Assembly (NCBI GenBank): GCA_910589415.1 | Contig: OU342630.1 | Location: forward strand, 44,672,012-44,736,011 | DNA: 64,000 nt | Source: Malachius bipustulatus | Taxonomy: Eukaryota; Arthropoda; Insecta; Coleoptera; Melyridae | Direction of reading: 5' to 3' | Shown here: in pieces, positions 1 through 10,708 of the stretch | How the letters are laid out: every line of letters begins with the position of its first letter | Position numbering within the stretch: position 1 is the first letter of the stretch | Position numbers and translations under genes: made by a program | The notes under the pieces: generated by a model | The model's input: the letters and a program-made list of their open reading frames with translations, nothing else | What the model was told of the DNA's origin: nothing | The model's database searches: none

Positions 1-842
1 ATGCAGGAACGGTTAATGTTTTTATTGTTCTCATTTTGTTTCCTGAGCTTACTAGATACTGTAGCCTTTAATAGCTTCAAATTTTCTGGTTTATTTTTTA
101 TTCTTGACTAGCTGCAATAACGTTAGAGTGTGTATGGTTTCACTTTCACTTTTTTATGAAAAGTGATGCCATTCCAAGTATAAGATGCAACGTGAATAAA
201 ATAAAATTGAAAAATTGACCTGTTTTGATTTTTTTACAAAATTCAAAATTTAAAGATTTATAAACTTTGCGTTTTTTGCCCCTCACTGCGGTGAAATGTA
301 TTTGAGTAGCTAATAAAAAAATAACTATTTTTTTCTTGTTTTTTTTATTAATCATAATTATGATGAACCCTGTTTTTGAAAAAAAAAATGGTTCCGTTGT
401 GAATCTAAAGGATACTTTTAATTTATTTATTCTAGTTTAATAATCTTTTATTATGGCTTTTCGCTATTGTTTATTGTTTATATCATTATTATTACCGCCG
501 CTTCTCTAAGTTCTACTGAAATATTGCACGCTGTATTGAATGATAAAATCAACTTTCCCTAAAATGTCTATTATATACCTACTCGTAATGATAATTTATA
601 TTCTTTTGATTCATTTGCACATCAATCTCATAATTCTCATATGAGACATTTGAAACATTACTCTTAATAATTCTTAATGTGGTTGAATACAGTGGAAAGC
701 TGATAGATTTCCAACATTTGACATAGTCAGTTTGATTGATGGGTTTAGGGTCGTATTGGTGAAAACATGCGTTTTAATATTTTCTTTCATGTGTCGTCCT
801 TCTCTGAAGTAATAAGTTATTGCTGTTAAAATAGAAGACTAA
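1..842. other. AT-rich intergenic DNA, no feature seen
   Basis: No coding sequence, inverted repeat or RNA gene is supported here. Open frames are short and A/T-biased. The stretch ends at the start of a MITE. Confidence 0.6.
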
Positions 843-1079
843 GGGCCGGTTGCAGAAACGTAAATTAAACATTTTCAGATAATTACTGATTTTAGAATGC
901 CCTGTATTATGAGAATATTGCTCTGATATTGCTGAAAATAAGTTTAACTCCCTTTAATAAGAGTTAATTACTGATAAAAAATAAAGGATCATTAAATATA
1001 TTTTCCATATTTTCAAAATTTACAATTTAAAATCAGTAATTATCTCAAAAGTTTTAATTTGTGTTTGTGCAACCGGCCC
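843..1079. mobile_element. MITE with GGGCCGGTTGC termini, copy 1
   Basis: The element begins GGGCCGGTTGC and ends GCAACCGGCCC, and the inner arms also match (TCAGATAATTACTGATTTTA on the left, its complement on the right). It is about 237 bp and non-coding. The flanks are TAA on the left and TAT on the right, so a 3-bp T-A-rich target duplication of the PIF/Harbinger kind is possible but imperfect. A second copy lies at 29854-30094 in the opposite orientation. What is seen: two dispersed copies with shared termini. What is inferred: a non-autonomous DNA transposon. Confidence 0.75.
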
Positions 1080-1148
1080 TATATAACATAATAGCTATTT
1101 TAATCAAATTTAAAACATTATATTGTTCGTCAAGATATTATCAGTATA

Positions 1149-2013
1149 CCGGGTGTCCCAGACTTAATTGACCAGGCCATATCTCATATACAGGTTGAGA
1201 TAATCGAGCCGAATAAAAGGCATATTATTATAATTTTTCAAGCTGTATAACATGACAGCATGAAAACAACCCCCACTCCAACATCCCCTAAGTTGCAGCC
1301 CCCACCCTTCAAAAAATGAATAGCACCCTGTATATATTTTTGTATATTCAAAACCAGTATTCGATTCTCTATTCAGATGATTTTTCAGATTCAAAATTGG
1401 TTTAGAAATAACCAAGAAAAAGCTCATCAAGGTGGTCATGACTTTTTATCTTGACTTTCTCTGGATGACTTTTGCTGTCAAAATTTATCAATATTTAGTC
1501 ATAGTTTTTAACAGGCAGGTGATAGTTATTATTATAATTAAAGTCCAAACAATTTATTTGATAATTCTGATTTGTTGGGAAATTTTAAAAAATAAAACAA
1601 GAGATAAAGCACTTTATCATGAACCTTAATGATTACTGTGACCTGCTAATTAAAAACTATTACCAAAATATTGATAAATTTTGACAGCTAAAGTCATTCA
1701 GATAAAGTTAAGATAAAAAGTCATGACCACCTTGATGAGCTTTTTCTTGGTTATTTCTGAACCAATTTTGAATCTGAAAAATCATCTGAATAGAGAATCG
1801 AATACTGGTTTTGAATATACAAAAATATATACAGGGTGCTATTCATTTTTTTAAGGATGGGGGCTGCAACTTAGGGGATGTTGGAGTGGGGGTTGTTTTC
1901 ATGCTGTCATGTTATACAGCTTGAAAAATTATAATAATATGCCTTTTATTCGGCTCGATTATCTCAACCTGTATATGAGATATGGCCTGGTCAATTAAGT
2001 CTGGGACACCCGG
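1149..2013. repeat. Foldback element with about 370-bp near-perfect arms
   Basis: The left end CCGGGTGTCCCAGACTTAAT is matched by its complement at the right end, and both are flanked by TA (1147-1148 and 2014-2015). The arms match nearly base for base for roughly 370 bp around a loop of about 100 bp. No transposase is present; open frames inside are arms read through. The structure fits a long-TIR non-autonomous DNA transposon that uses a TA target. The arm similarity suggests recent origin or gene conversion between arms. Confidence 0.85.
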
Positions 2014-2279
2014 TATTACATATAAAATAGATCTAAATTCGTTTAGTCTTCTATGATTATCAAGGAAATCGATTCTCAGTTAATAGGTTTTCATTTTACT
2101 GTATTAGTTGTCGACTATACATAAAAAAAACCCTCCTGGTATCTGCGACTTCTATTTGATATTTTGGGAGAACGGAAAAAACACCTCTCTTTGTTACTCT
2201 CAGTAGAAAAGGCTTTTCTATATTTTTTGTAGAACACAATCATCTTTAAAAAAATAATGTTTACAAATACAGATCGGTG

Positions 2280-2400
2280 TATTTGTATGTCTTGGAACCT
2301 CCAATGTAAGGGTTCGAATCCCTAACTTTGCCATGTGATAGTCAATTTAAAATTATACGTTTATTAAAAAAATGGATCTGTGGCTAAATGGGCTAGCTCT
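2280..2400 (+). repeat. Two tRNA-like fragments (B box then A box)
   Basis: Positions 2311-2321 read GGTTCGAATCC, a perfect tRNA B box, inside a good T stem-loop (AGGG/CCCT). Positions 2381-2391 read TGGCTAAATGG, which fits an A box. The order is reversed for one tRNA: the 3'-half-like piece comes first, about 60 bp upstream of the 5'-half-like piece. The likely explanation is two truncated tRNA-derived SINEs side by side. No complete cloverleaf can be drawn. Confidence 0.4.
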
Positions 2401-2901
2401 TTTGAGAAAAAGTGAAAAAGTGAATGAAGACGATACTTTTCGATGTCATAGCCTGCTGCAAACGGATTTTTTCCGTATACGTTTTATTATTAGAGTTGTG
2501 GTAATTATTGCTTATATCGTATACCATAGTATTGGTCAGCTTATAATATTAGACACCCCATTATTATGATATCTAGAAGTACGATGCTCACCTTATTCCA
2601 GTTTACTTTTTTTAAACACCAGAATGATATTGTTTTCAGACATTTGGTATGAAATTAATTAATTTTGTTCGAAATATGTGTGTAATTAATCTTACCACCA
2701 GTTGTCATGAGTAATCACCGGTAGCATACAAAACATAAATCATATAACACAGATCTAGATTTAAAACCTACGTGAAGTTTACATAATTTATGATAATATA
2801 GTGATTTTTTATCAAATCCGTTACTAATTTTTATTGCAGTTTTCATTTTATTTTTAACAGCAGTTTTGTGTATCCAATTCTAATTTTGTGTTGCTTCGCT
2901 A

Positions 2902-3723
2902 TCGGGTGATCCACAAAATTTTTCATCAACTAGTGCCTTGGAAGAGAGAGATGGCTATTGCAGTCATGTCTGAGCTCATTTTACTAAAATAATTCTGAAA
3001 TAACTTTTGTAGTTCAAATTCTCATGTGTCATATTTAATTTCAATTCCTGTCAGTTTAATTAAAATATTGAAGATATTGCGAAAAACAATAATTTATGAC
3101 TATAATTTAAGAACGTGATGAAATTACTGGTTTGTTATTAAACACCTACCTTAATTGTTACTTTTTTATGATTCATGACATTTTTGACCACCATTGCTCG
3201 TAAATTTTGTTATTTTTTGTGCTTTGGAAGTGAAATTAAAAAATGGTAAATGATAATTATTATTGGAACATTCAAAAACCCTCGCAAAAACCTAAACTCG
3301 AACGGAAACGTCAAATTGAAATATTGTTTTATCCTCATTCAGAAAGAATATTCTGAGTTTCTGACATAACAACGATTTAGTGTACCTGTATTACTGACAC
3401 TGAGGCTAGTAAGGGTCAGTGTCGGTAATACAGATACCCTACAACGGCTCGAGTTGTTCATCCTCCTTGAAATACAACCAATGTAAATTCAGCAGATATC
3501 GTTACTGTTCCAGGTTAGTTTCTTTACTCTAATCACTCTAACAAAGTTCATTATGCAAGTAGTCATATTTTTGTTTATTGTTCTATGATTATGATTATGA
3601 TTGTAGATCATTGATATTGGAGTAGTTCACTTACACACCTACCAATTGTTTGTGTTTTATCTGGCAGACATTCTTCATTTTATTCAAGGCAATAGTTGAT
3701 GAAAAATTTTGTGGATCACACGA
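2902..3723. repeat. Foldback/MITE with TCG(G/T)GTGATCC termini
   Basis: The left end TCGGGTGATCCACAAAATTT is complementary to the right end, where the matching strand starts TCGTGTGATCC. Both ends abut TA. The arms agree for about 35-40 bp and then diverge. No coding potential. The first eight bases are close to those of the element at 12567-14001 (TCGTGTGA), suggesting one family of ends. A compact hairpin at 3386-3433 lies inside. Confidence 0.7.
3386..3433. other. 18-bp stem hairpin
   Basis: CTGTATTACTGACACTGA (3386-3403) pairs with TCAGTGTCGGTAATACAG (3416-3433), 17 of 18 positions plus one G-T type pair, across a 12-nt loop. It lies inside the 2902-3723 element, off its centre. It may be a separate tiny palindrome insertion or a structured RNA. 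No function is assigned. Confidence 0.6.
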
Positions 3724-3908
3724 TATATAGTATATTTTTAAATACTTGCTTATTAAGGCTATATGTTTTTAAAACTTGAATTACTGTAAAGTTGAAAGTT
3801 GGGAACTGTTTCATGTCTTCAAATATGAAGTAGATTAGATTGGGTAATTAAATAAATACAAGTACTTACCACCAATAAAGTAGATTTTCACTTCATATAA
3901 TATAATTT

Positions 3909-3965
3909 CATATATATTATACTGATGAGTCCCAAGTAGGACGAAACATTTGTCTACAATTTCTA
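3909..3965 (+). ncRNA. Type I hammerhead ribozyme motif
   Basis: The conserved core CTGATGA (3922-3928) is followed by a 4-bp stem II, GTCC (3929-3932) with GGAC (3939-3942), closing a 6-nt loop. GAAA (3943-3946) follows directly. A short helix III is formed by ACA (3946-3948) with TGT (3951-3953) around TT, leading to the canonical GTC (3952-3954), with predicted cleavage after C3954. Helix I pairs the bases just before the core with TACAAT after the cleavage site, with one mismatch. All invariant core bases of the hammerhead are present, including the G10.1-C11.1 pair. Known metazoan copies with very short helix III occur in Penelope-like elements, retrozymes and satellites. No such element is recognisable alongside, so the host repeat is unknown and activity is untested. 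Confidence 0.75.
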
Positions 3966-3969
3966 CCTC

Positions 3970-4941
3970 TAACTCACAGTGCGGCACAATTACTTAATGG
4001 CATATTGTTTTGCAATATATCATTCATGTCTTATATGATTATTTATTTTCATCATTTATTTCTATTATCATAATACCGTGAAGAAGATCCGAAGTTATTA
4101 AATTTGTCGTGTTTTAAATAGAATAAAAAATGAAAATCTAATTTGATAGCAAGTATAAATAATAATAAACTGAAATGGTCTGTATAATAATAATAATTAT
4201 TATCATGAGGTAGGTGGAGTAACATAATTAATAAAATTAGTCCGCTTTCGTTTCAGATAAGTTTGTTAATTAATTTTTTAAAGTATATATTAAAGGTAAA
4301 GTAAAATGAAATGGCTTCTTCCTGTGTTTAATTAGAACAATATGTATTTGTTAGTATTTAAGCAGTAAATATAAGAAAGCTAGCAGTCGTCATCTGAATA
4401 CCTTGCAGCGCCATCTCTGTCTGGTAACTAGCGTGCACTATTTCGAGGATTTCATTAGATAAGGCCAATAGGCCTTCAATCCTTCCGAGGAAATGAATAG
4501 CCATAAAATCCCCAGATAAACTCCTCGGTTTAACAGCCGCTATCAAAACAATGACCCATCGCTTGCTTTATTCACCAACTTTTCCAAGTCTAATATAGCT
4601 TCGTTAATTGTCCCTATCAGTGAGAAAATTTTCCAGGAGGAGGGACAACGGTTTTTTACACAAAGCTTGCTCTAATTTAAAATCATTAAAATCGTTCTAA
4701 GCTTAACAACGCTGGAGAAACTTGGTAGGTATATTTATTCGGTATTTAGGAGAATTTATGTTTATCGCCGAAGAATTTGTATAAATTTCCAGGATTTTAT
4801 CCAGAAATGCAATCATTGTGAATTACCTATAGGAAGAAATGTGTTGAACCGACATTATTTACAAAATATTTTTGAATAAGTATAACAGTCCTAAACGAAA
4901 ACCAGTTGAGTCTCTTTCAGTGAGTAGGTTAAATACATACA
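3970..4941. other. Intergenic DNA with no assignable gene
   Basis: No transposon coding or paired arms were found. A minus-strand open frame at 4358-4546 (62 codons) has no recognisable domain and no splice context, so it is not called a gene. Confidence 0.5.
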
Positions 4942-5152
4942 TACAGGGTTGTTAGAACTATTTAAGGGGCCACTACAGGGATATCCTAAACCATTAAATA
5001 TTCTAGTTCGGTTAAATTAGAGAAAAGTTGCGTTATTTTTACATAAGTATTTTGCGAAAAAAAATTTGAAATATCCCCAGTATTTCCGGAAATATACTGA
5101 AAAAACTGAAAAATCAAGAAATCTTATTTTTGCCATATCTTTCTTACAATAA

Positions 5153-5421
5153 TTGAAGGCTTTGGTGCAAAAACCGGTCAAAAACCAAATTTTTCAAAAT
5201 CGAGTTATCATCAGATTTTGGTCAAAAAATTGATTCTGTATCGATTGGTGCAAAAACTATGTACCAGGTACATGTATTATGCTTATAAATTAAACTTTAC
5301 TCGATGTGGCCCATTATTGCACCAAGTGTGTTGCAAGTTCAGTTGTGAAACATGAATTTTTGGTGACAATAATCAAAATTATGTATACCGCACGTGGACT
5401 GTTATTGCACCAAGACCTTCA
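5153..5421. repeat. Small inverted-repeat insertion in the composite element
   Basis: TTGAAGGCTTTGGTGCAA at the left is complementary, with few mismatches, to TTGCACCAAGACCTTCAA at the right. The paralogue near 24120-24150 reads straight through this point, so the roughly 270-bp segment is an insertion. Its exact target duplication is unclear. Confidence 0.55.
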
Positions 5422-5962
5422 ACTGGAAATCAATAAATAATTTTTCGCAGGCTTACATAAGCCGTTATGAGCTATTCATCTCACCTTTCAAAAATTTTCA
5501 AAGCCGACTAGATCTCGGAGTTTTCATAGTCAACTTTCGTTTTTCTTATGGCCGCCATATTATTTTTTATGTCGTTCGATATAGAAAAAATAATCGAAAG
5601 CAAAAATTAATAGATAAACTTCAGAAAAAAAAATTCAACATTTTTTTTCTTCATTTTTCAAAGAAAAACAGAAAATTTTTCACTGAAATAAGGTCAATAT
5701 GAAGTCATACTGCTTGCTTTATAGTTTTTTAATTTCTCTATGATATTCAGTCTAAAAAGTTGTATTTTTTTGTAAAAAAGAACAAAAATTTTTGAAATTT
5801 ATTTTTTGAAGTTTATTAGTGTTTGGTTTCCATAATTTTTTTCATACCGAATGACATAAAAAAACAATATGGCTTTTGGATCACAAAACTCTTGGATATA
5901 GCCGACTTTGAAAATCTTTTTAACGTCAGATCGGTAGCTCTTGCCGACCGACTTATGCTAGC

Positions 5963-7567
5963 CAATGACGTCTAAATAAATAGACCCAACATTCCATTCA
6001 TAAATATGAAATAAGCGAAATCCATCATCTAATTTGTATCTTCATGTGAGTGGGAAAAGGAGTGACCGATCGCATAAACAGAGGTTTGCGGCGAAAATGG
6101 CAATGCTGTCAGAGACCTTCGCGATGAGAGCCATCAGTGGCGTAAGGTTTTTCAAGATAATAATTATTATTTCCTGTGTATTTAGGACGAAAAATAGCGA
6201 GTTTGGGTTACTTTGTATGATTAATGGAATACCGTACTTATCTGTCTGTATGAAGATTAATCCTATAAAACACTTTTCTTAGATGTACAGAAAGCCAAAG
6301 CAACCTCTTCTCCTGATTCACAGGAAAGCTAAGACAATACATAGGTACTTTAGCATATTTAACTAGTAGATTACAAAAGACATTCATAATATTTTTTGTT
6401 ATTTATTAGACCCTCAATAAAGGTGATTTGTGAAATTTTTGAGACAAATGTATAGATATTTCTAAATTAAACAGGAACGCAAATCTTAGGAAGGAACTGC
6501 ATGGTGTAACAGTTGAAGTTGTAAAGTCATCCAGTTTGTGAACATCTTCTAAGATAACGGTATTAGAGGATAATTAGAAAATTGTAAATATTGAACCAAA
6601 TTGACGCCGATGATGTATATTAGGGATTATTTTGATAATTGGGCTTTAGGTTCCGGCTTATTACTATTTTCGAAGTTACCAATCGGAAGTTTAACGTTTC
6701 GAGACTGATTAGTCCCTTGATCACAGTTAATAATAAGTAAAGTACAAATAAAAATTTAAAAGTAAAATTAAAATATAAAATATAATTATGACATTTAGAT
6801 TTGTCAAAATCTAAAATTTCGAAAATAGTAAGCCGGAACCTAAAGCCCAATAATTATTATCAAAATAATACCTAATATACTTACAATGGGACGTACTGTT
6901 GAAATTTGTCACAGTAGGTACCTAATTGCAATGTTCAGAGGATAATTTTACTGGATTTACCAAAGATTTTTCCCTGCGGCGACTACAGCACTGATATGAA
7001 CATAGCCTTACTTACTGGTACTCACCTACGAAAACAAACTTCTGGGTTTAAATCGTCACTTTTCTTGCACATCAACTAAGTTCGCACTATTGTCTATAGT
7101 CTATAATTTTAAATTGGTGAAAATAATAGCAGGAAGCAGTCTAATTTGGTTAAAATACCCGTCTAATGAAATCAAAATAGGGACAACACCGCACTCGAAA
7201 TGATGAATGAATTTTAAAAATTTGTAAAAATATCGTAGTCGCGTAAACATACGACGTTGCCGCGCATTTTGTGTTTCATTTCTTAACATTGAAAATTATA
7301 TTCAAATATGATTTAAATGACGTCTATATCCCATTATTGTTGTTCGAGTTTTTTAGAAATATTATGCTATTTAATTATTAGTAAGAAGTACCTCGCGCGG
7401 TTTGTATTGATAATGTCTTGTTTACATATTTACGTCATGGTTTCAAGAACGATAGTATTCAAAAATCTGGTCACAGTAACGGTTTGGCAAACATGCAATT
7501 GCGGAGGGGCAATGAATGATTCTATAAAAATGTAAACAAGGGGGTCTATTTTATTTAGACGTCATTG
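5963..7567. mobile_element. Non-autonomous hAT-like element, copy 1
   Basis: The termini CAATGACGTCTAAATA and its complement (ending GACGTCATTG) are flanked by an 8-bp direct repeat, ATGCTAGC, at 5955-5962 and 7568-7575. The related foldback at about 24700 has one uninterrupted version of this site (ATGTAAGC), so the duplication is real. An 8-bp duplication and C-A-initial terminal repeats fit the hAT superfamily. The 1.6-kb interior has no transposase. It contains a foldback at about 6628-6873. A second copy, missing its left tip, spans 34818-44954 and is split by a gypsy element. Confidence 0.75.
6628..6873. repeat. Foldback inside the hAT-like element
   Basis: TTTTGATAATTGGGCTTTAG and the following CCGGCTTA...TTCGAA are mirrored by TCGAAAATAGTAAGCCGGAA and CAATAATTATTATCAAAA. 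The same palindrome is present in copy 2 (about 35420-35665), so it is part of the element rather than a recent insertion. Confidence 0.6.
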
Positions 7568-7822
7568 ATGCTAGCCTACAAAAAATTATTTATTAATTTC
7601 CAGTAATAAGAAAGATATGGAAAAAATCGAGGAAAAAATAAAGAAATCTCGATTTTTCAGTTTTTTCAGGATATTTCAGGAACGATTACAGATATCTTGC
7701 AGGTTTTGACGGATTCGAGATGGCCACAAAAATACGCATCTTTTCTCTAATTTAACCGACCTCGTATCTTCAATGGTTTAAGATATCCCTGTAGCGGCCC
7801 TTTAAATAGTTCTAACCCTGTA

Positions 7823-8485
7823 TAATACTTTTATGTATCTGTATATCAGTAACCAATGAAATTATAAGCGTTCTTTAGAAGGAAAATTGATTTTATTTTG
7901 CGAGAAAATAATATTTTCATGTCTAGAGAAGGTTTTTCTATAGAAAAGTGATCGAAAACCAGATATTTTAAAAATTGACTTTTCGAGAGAAAGAAATAAT
8001 TTCATTCGCGGAGAAACATAAAACAGATAAGGTGGTGGGGTGATTTTCTGTCTCGTTCTAGGACCTCTCTCCCCTTTAACAACCGCCAAGATATTCTTGT
8101 CGAGCTGTACCCATAATTTTTCCAAATACGGATTATTAAATAAAAAAACCGCCGGTACACAAAAATTCAGAATTATTGGTCCAATCTGTGATATAATAAA
8201 AAACAGTTCCGCAGATCTACTCTTAAACACTACCATCTTGGTTAAAAAGCATTTTCGGAATTTTTTTTTCTCAATATTTTACTTCAATTACAACCCCTTA
8301 AATGTACCTATGGAACTTACCACTGAATCGCTTTATATGGAGGGAAAAACATATTCAGAGTGTATCGTTTAGGGGGCAGTAACTCCTAAGCGAGGCCTCT
8401 TTGGCCCAATGTTTATTGAGAAAACCTTGATTATTTTAATATTTTCTACCACGCTATATACTTTTAGCCACATAAATAAGGGACA
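7823..8485. other. Intergenic, no feature seen
   Basis: Open frames on both strands (7862-8236 minus, 8040-8372 plus) overlap each other and have no recognisable domain or start context. They are treated as chance. Confidence 0.45.
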
Positions 8486-8487
8486 TA

Positions 8488-9490
8488 CAGGGTGATTGAT
8501 TGAAACGCCACATTAGAAAAAATTCGACTTCCAAATGATCTAGGCATCTGAAATTTGGAACTTAGGCAACATACCTAATAACGAGTCAAAATGAAATATT
8601 ACCAAGATGGCACCACATTTAAAAATGGTGAAAGCAATGGCCATCTTTGTTTTTTTAAATAGGACACCCTATATTTTATTGCATTTTCAGATTGTCTGAG
8701 AAAATGTAATAACAATAATGTTTATAGTTGCATTTTAAATTGAGTAGGCTATTGCCCGTATTCACAAACGATAATTTCCTAAATAATTACGTAATTAATT
8801 AAATGAGTGAGATGGAGATATGCAGTTTTTTGGCAATAGAATGAGATGGGTATAATTGATTACGTAATTATTTAGGAAATTATCGGTTGTGAATACGGGC
8901 ATATGAGTTATAAACAAGTGAAAATCGCAATTTTCCAACTTTAAACCCATTTACCACAAAAACGGCCCATAATATCAAAAAACGGCTTACATGTTCCTAT
9001 CTTAACTTTTTATAAGGCATCCAATTATGCAGTTGAAATGTTTATACAAGGTGGTGAAAATTATCAGATTTTTCATCACCCTGCATAAACATTTAAACTA
9101 TACAGTAGGATACCAGATAAAAAATTAGGATAGGGACATGTAAGCCGTTTTCTGATATCTTTAGCCGTTTTCGTGGTAAATGGGTTTAAAGTTGGAAAAT
9201 TGCGATTTTCACTTGTTTATAACTCATAGCCTACTCAATTTAAACTGAAACTATAAACACCATTGTTATTACATTTTCTCAGACAATCTGAAAATGCAAT
9301 AATATATGGGGTGTCCCATTTAAAAAAACAAAGATGGCCATTGCTTTCGCCATTTTTAAATGTGCTGCCATCTTGGTAATATTTCATTTTGACTCGTTAT
9401 TAGGTATGTTGCCTAAGTTCCAAATTTCAGATGCCTAGATCATTTGGAAGTCGAATTTTTTCTAATGTGGCGTTTCAATCAATCACCCTG
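8488..9490. repeat. Foldback element, CAGGGTGATTGATTG termini
   Basis: Both ends (CAGGGTGATTGATTGAAACG and its complement) abut TA at 8486-8487 and 9491-9492. The arms match closely for several hundred bp. A 149-bp MITE interrupts the left arm at 8753-8901. The interior (CACTTGTTTATAACTCA, AACGGCTTACATGT) resembles the outer foldback at 22285-23905, so the two belong to one family. No protein is encoded. Confidence 0.85.
8753..8901. mobile_element. 149-bp MITE, TGCCCGTATTCAC termini, TAT duplication
   Basis: The ends TGCCCGTATTCAC and GTGAATACGGGCA are perfect inverted repeats, and the subterminal arms pair as well (GATAATTTCCTAAATAATTA). It is flanked by TAT at 8750-8752 and 8902-8904. The opposite arm of the host foldback (about 9225-9235) carries the same site with a single TAT, so the insertion and its 3-bp duplication are read directly. 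A 3-bp T-A-rich duplication fits the PIF/Harbinger group. Confidence 0.8.
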
Positions 9491-9831
9491 TATAATAATT
9501 CATAATGATCAAACTATAGGTTTTATGAAATATATTTTAAAAATCAAGTTTCATCCACTTATGCCACCGAAAACAAATACCGTTGAAATTCCTGAAACCC
9601 TTGCACAGTTCTCCGAAGGTATATTTGTGGTTGACATATAGATCAAAGTCCTCTTTGATATCAAACAAAACATATTTTATATAGTAGGTAGGTACGTATA
9701 CATCAGCATTGACTGCCCGACTAGTTTCGAATCTCAGAGCGGCAGGACTTCCATATATCTATTATGAAACACTGATTTAAGAATGCATTGGACCGAGAAT
9801 GAAATTAGTTAGTTTACTTTAATAGTTATTT

Positions 9832-9950
9832 ATGCAACAAGTGCATAAAGTGGTACTTTTTTTCACGACTGGGAAGATTGACCGCATGAGCCGCAGGCGA
9901 ATGCGGCAATCCCAGAAGTGAAAAAAAGGCACTTTATGCATATGTTGCAT
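9832..9950. other. 119-bp imperfect palindrome (strong hairpin)
   Basis: ATGCAAC...GTGCATAAAGTG and TTTTTTTCAC...CTGGGA on the left pair with CCCAG...GTGAAAAAAA and CACTTTATGCATATGTTGCAT on the right. At the tip, CCGCAT pairs with ATGCGG around GAGCCGCAGGCGA. The tip is far more GC-rich than its surroundings. It has no coding capacity. It is probably a palindromic MITE or the end of a larger one, since part of it recurs near 10670-10690. Confidence 0.6.
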
Positions 9951-9952
9951 AC

Positions 9953-10708
9953 AAAATTTTATCTACGAGTGACTTAAATTAGAACGAAAATTTATTATTA
10001 TAAAAAAAAACTTTCCAATGCATTCATATCTTATATGTAAGCGTTTCTTTGAAGCTGTTAACGCTTTTTTCATCACGTCAGTTCATAAAGGTGACATATT
10101 GCTTAATATACACTTCTTTAGATTTTTGAGGTAGGTACCTAACAGATTTTGTGCAGCCATATATGATGGAATAAGAATTTCTTCTAGTGCGGAAGATATT
10201 TCATTCATGATTAAATGTAAACATAAAATATATAAATTGTATAGCCACATTTGATTAAAAAATAATTTCTTCTGGGGTAGAAGATATTTCATTCATTGAA
10301 GCATCTACAATGTTATCCATTTTAGGTATAAACGACGAAAAACACAAAATATTAATAATTGTACATAGATCTGGCGCTCTGCTAATAAACTGCGACGTTT
10401 CTCTAGTATAGGTGCATGGTAATTATAAATCGGGATACAATGTAATTCAGCGTTCAGCGTGTCGTGTTCAGTTGTTGTTGCTAGTTGCGAACTACTAGTG
10501 TGCCGACTGAGCCGCTCCGCTCTCCGCTCACTACTTGCCAGTCGGCGAGCGTGCACTAACGTGACAGATTTAGCGTTAAATAATGAACCGCTACGGCACT
10601 TTATTACACCTAAACTACTTTATTTAACTCTTCAATATAATCATACATTTTATGAACTAAGAAACGTCTAAAAAAGTGCATTTTATGAATCACTCGTAGA
10701 TAAAAGTT
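9953..10708. repeat. Inverted-repeat-bounded segment
   Basis: TTTTATCTACGAGTGAC at the left is matched by the complementary CACTCGTAGATAAAAGT at the right. Between them lies non-coding DNA including a GC-richer patch (about 10440-10570). This looks like a non-autonomous transposon, and the hairpin at 9832-9950 may be part of the same unit. Confidence 0.5.
10440..10570 (+). other. GC-richer, CpG-containing patch
   Basis: About 130 bp with many CG dinucleotides (for example GCCGCTCCGCTCTCCGCTCA, GTCGGCGAGCG) in very AT-rich surroundings, with an initiator-like TCAGTT upstream. It could be the remains of a promoter or 5' UTR. No start codon with a convincing frame follows, so no gene is called. 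Confidence 0.3.

Larger units (their letters stand above)
4944..7820. repeat. Composite palindromic element, outer arms
   Basis: The left end CAGGGTTGTTAGAACTATTT and the complementary right end are flanked by TA (4942-4943, 7821-7822). The outer arms run about 63-66 bp (to about 5006 and from about 7753). Just inside them, both sides switch to arms of a second family (CGGTTAAATTAGAGAAAAG), also seen as a free-standing foldback at 23993-24885. The second element therefore sits near the middle of a small palindrome. Further nested material occupies 5153-5421 and 5963-7567. No transposase is encoded. Confidence 0.75.

Noticed and set aside
5195..5215. CTGATGA on the minus strand near 5205
   Set aside because: No stem II and no following GAAA; chance occurrence in an AT-rich nested repeat.
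7862..8372. Overlapping 110-124-codon frames on opposite strands
   Set aside because: Mutually antisense, no domain, no start context or splice signals; likely chance.
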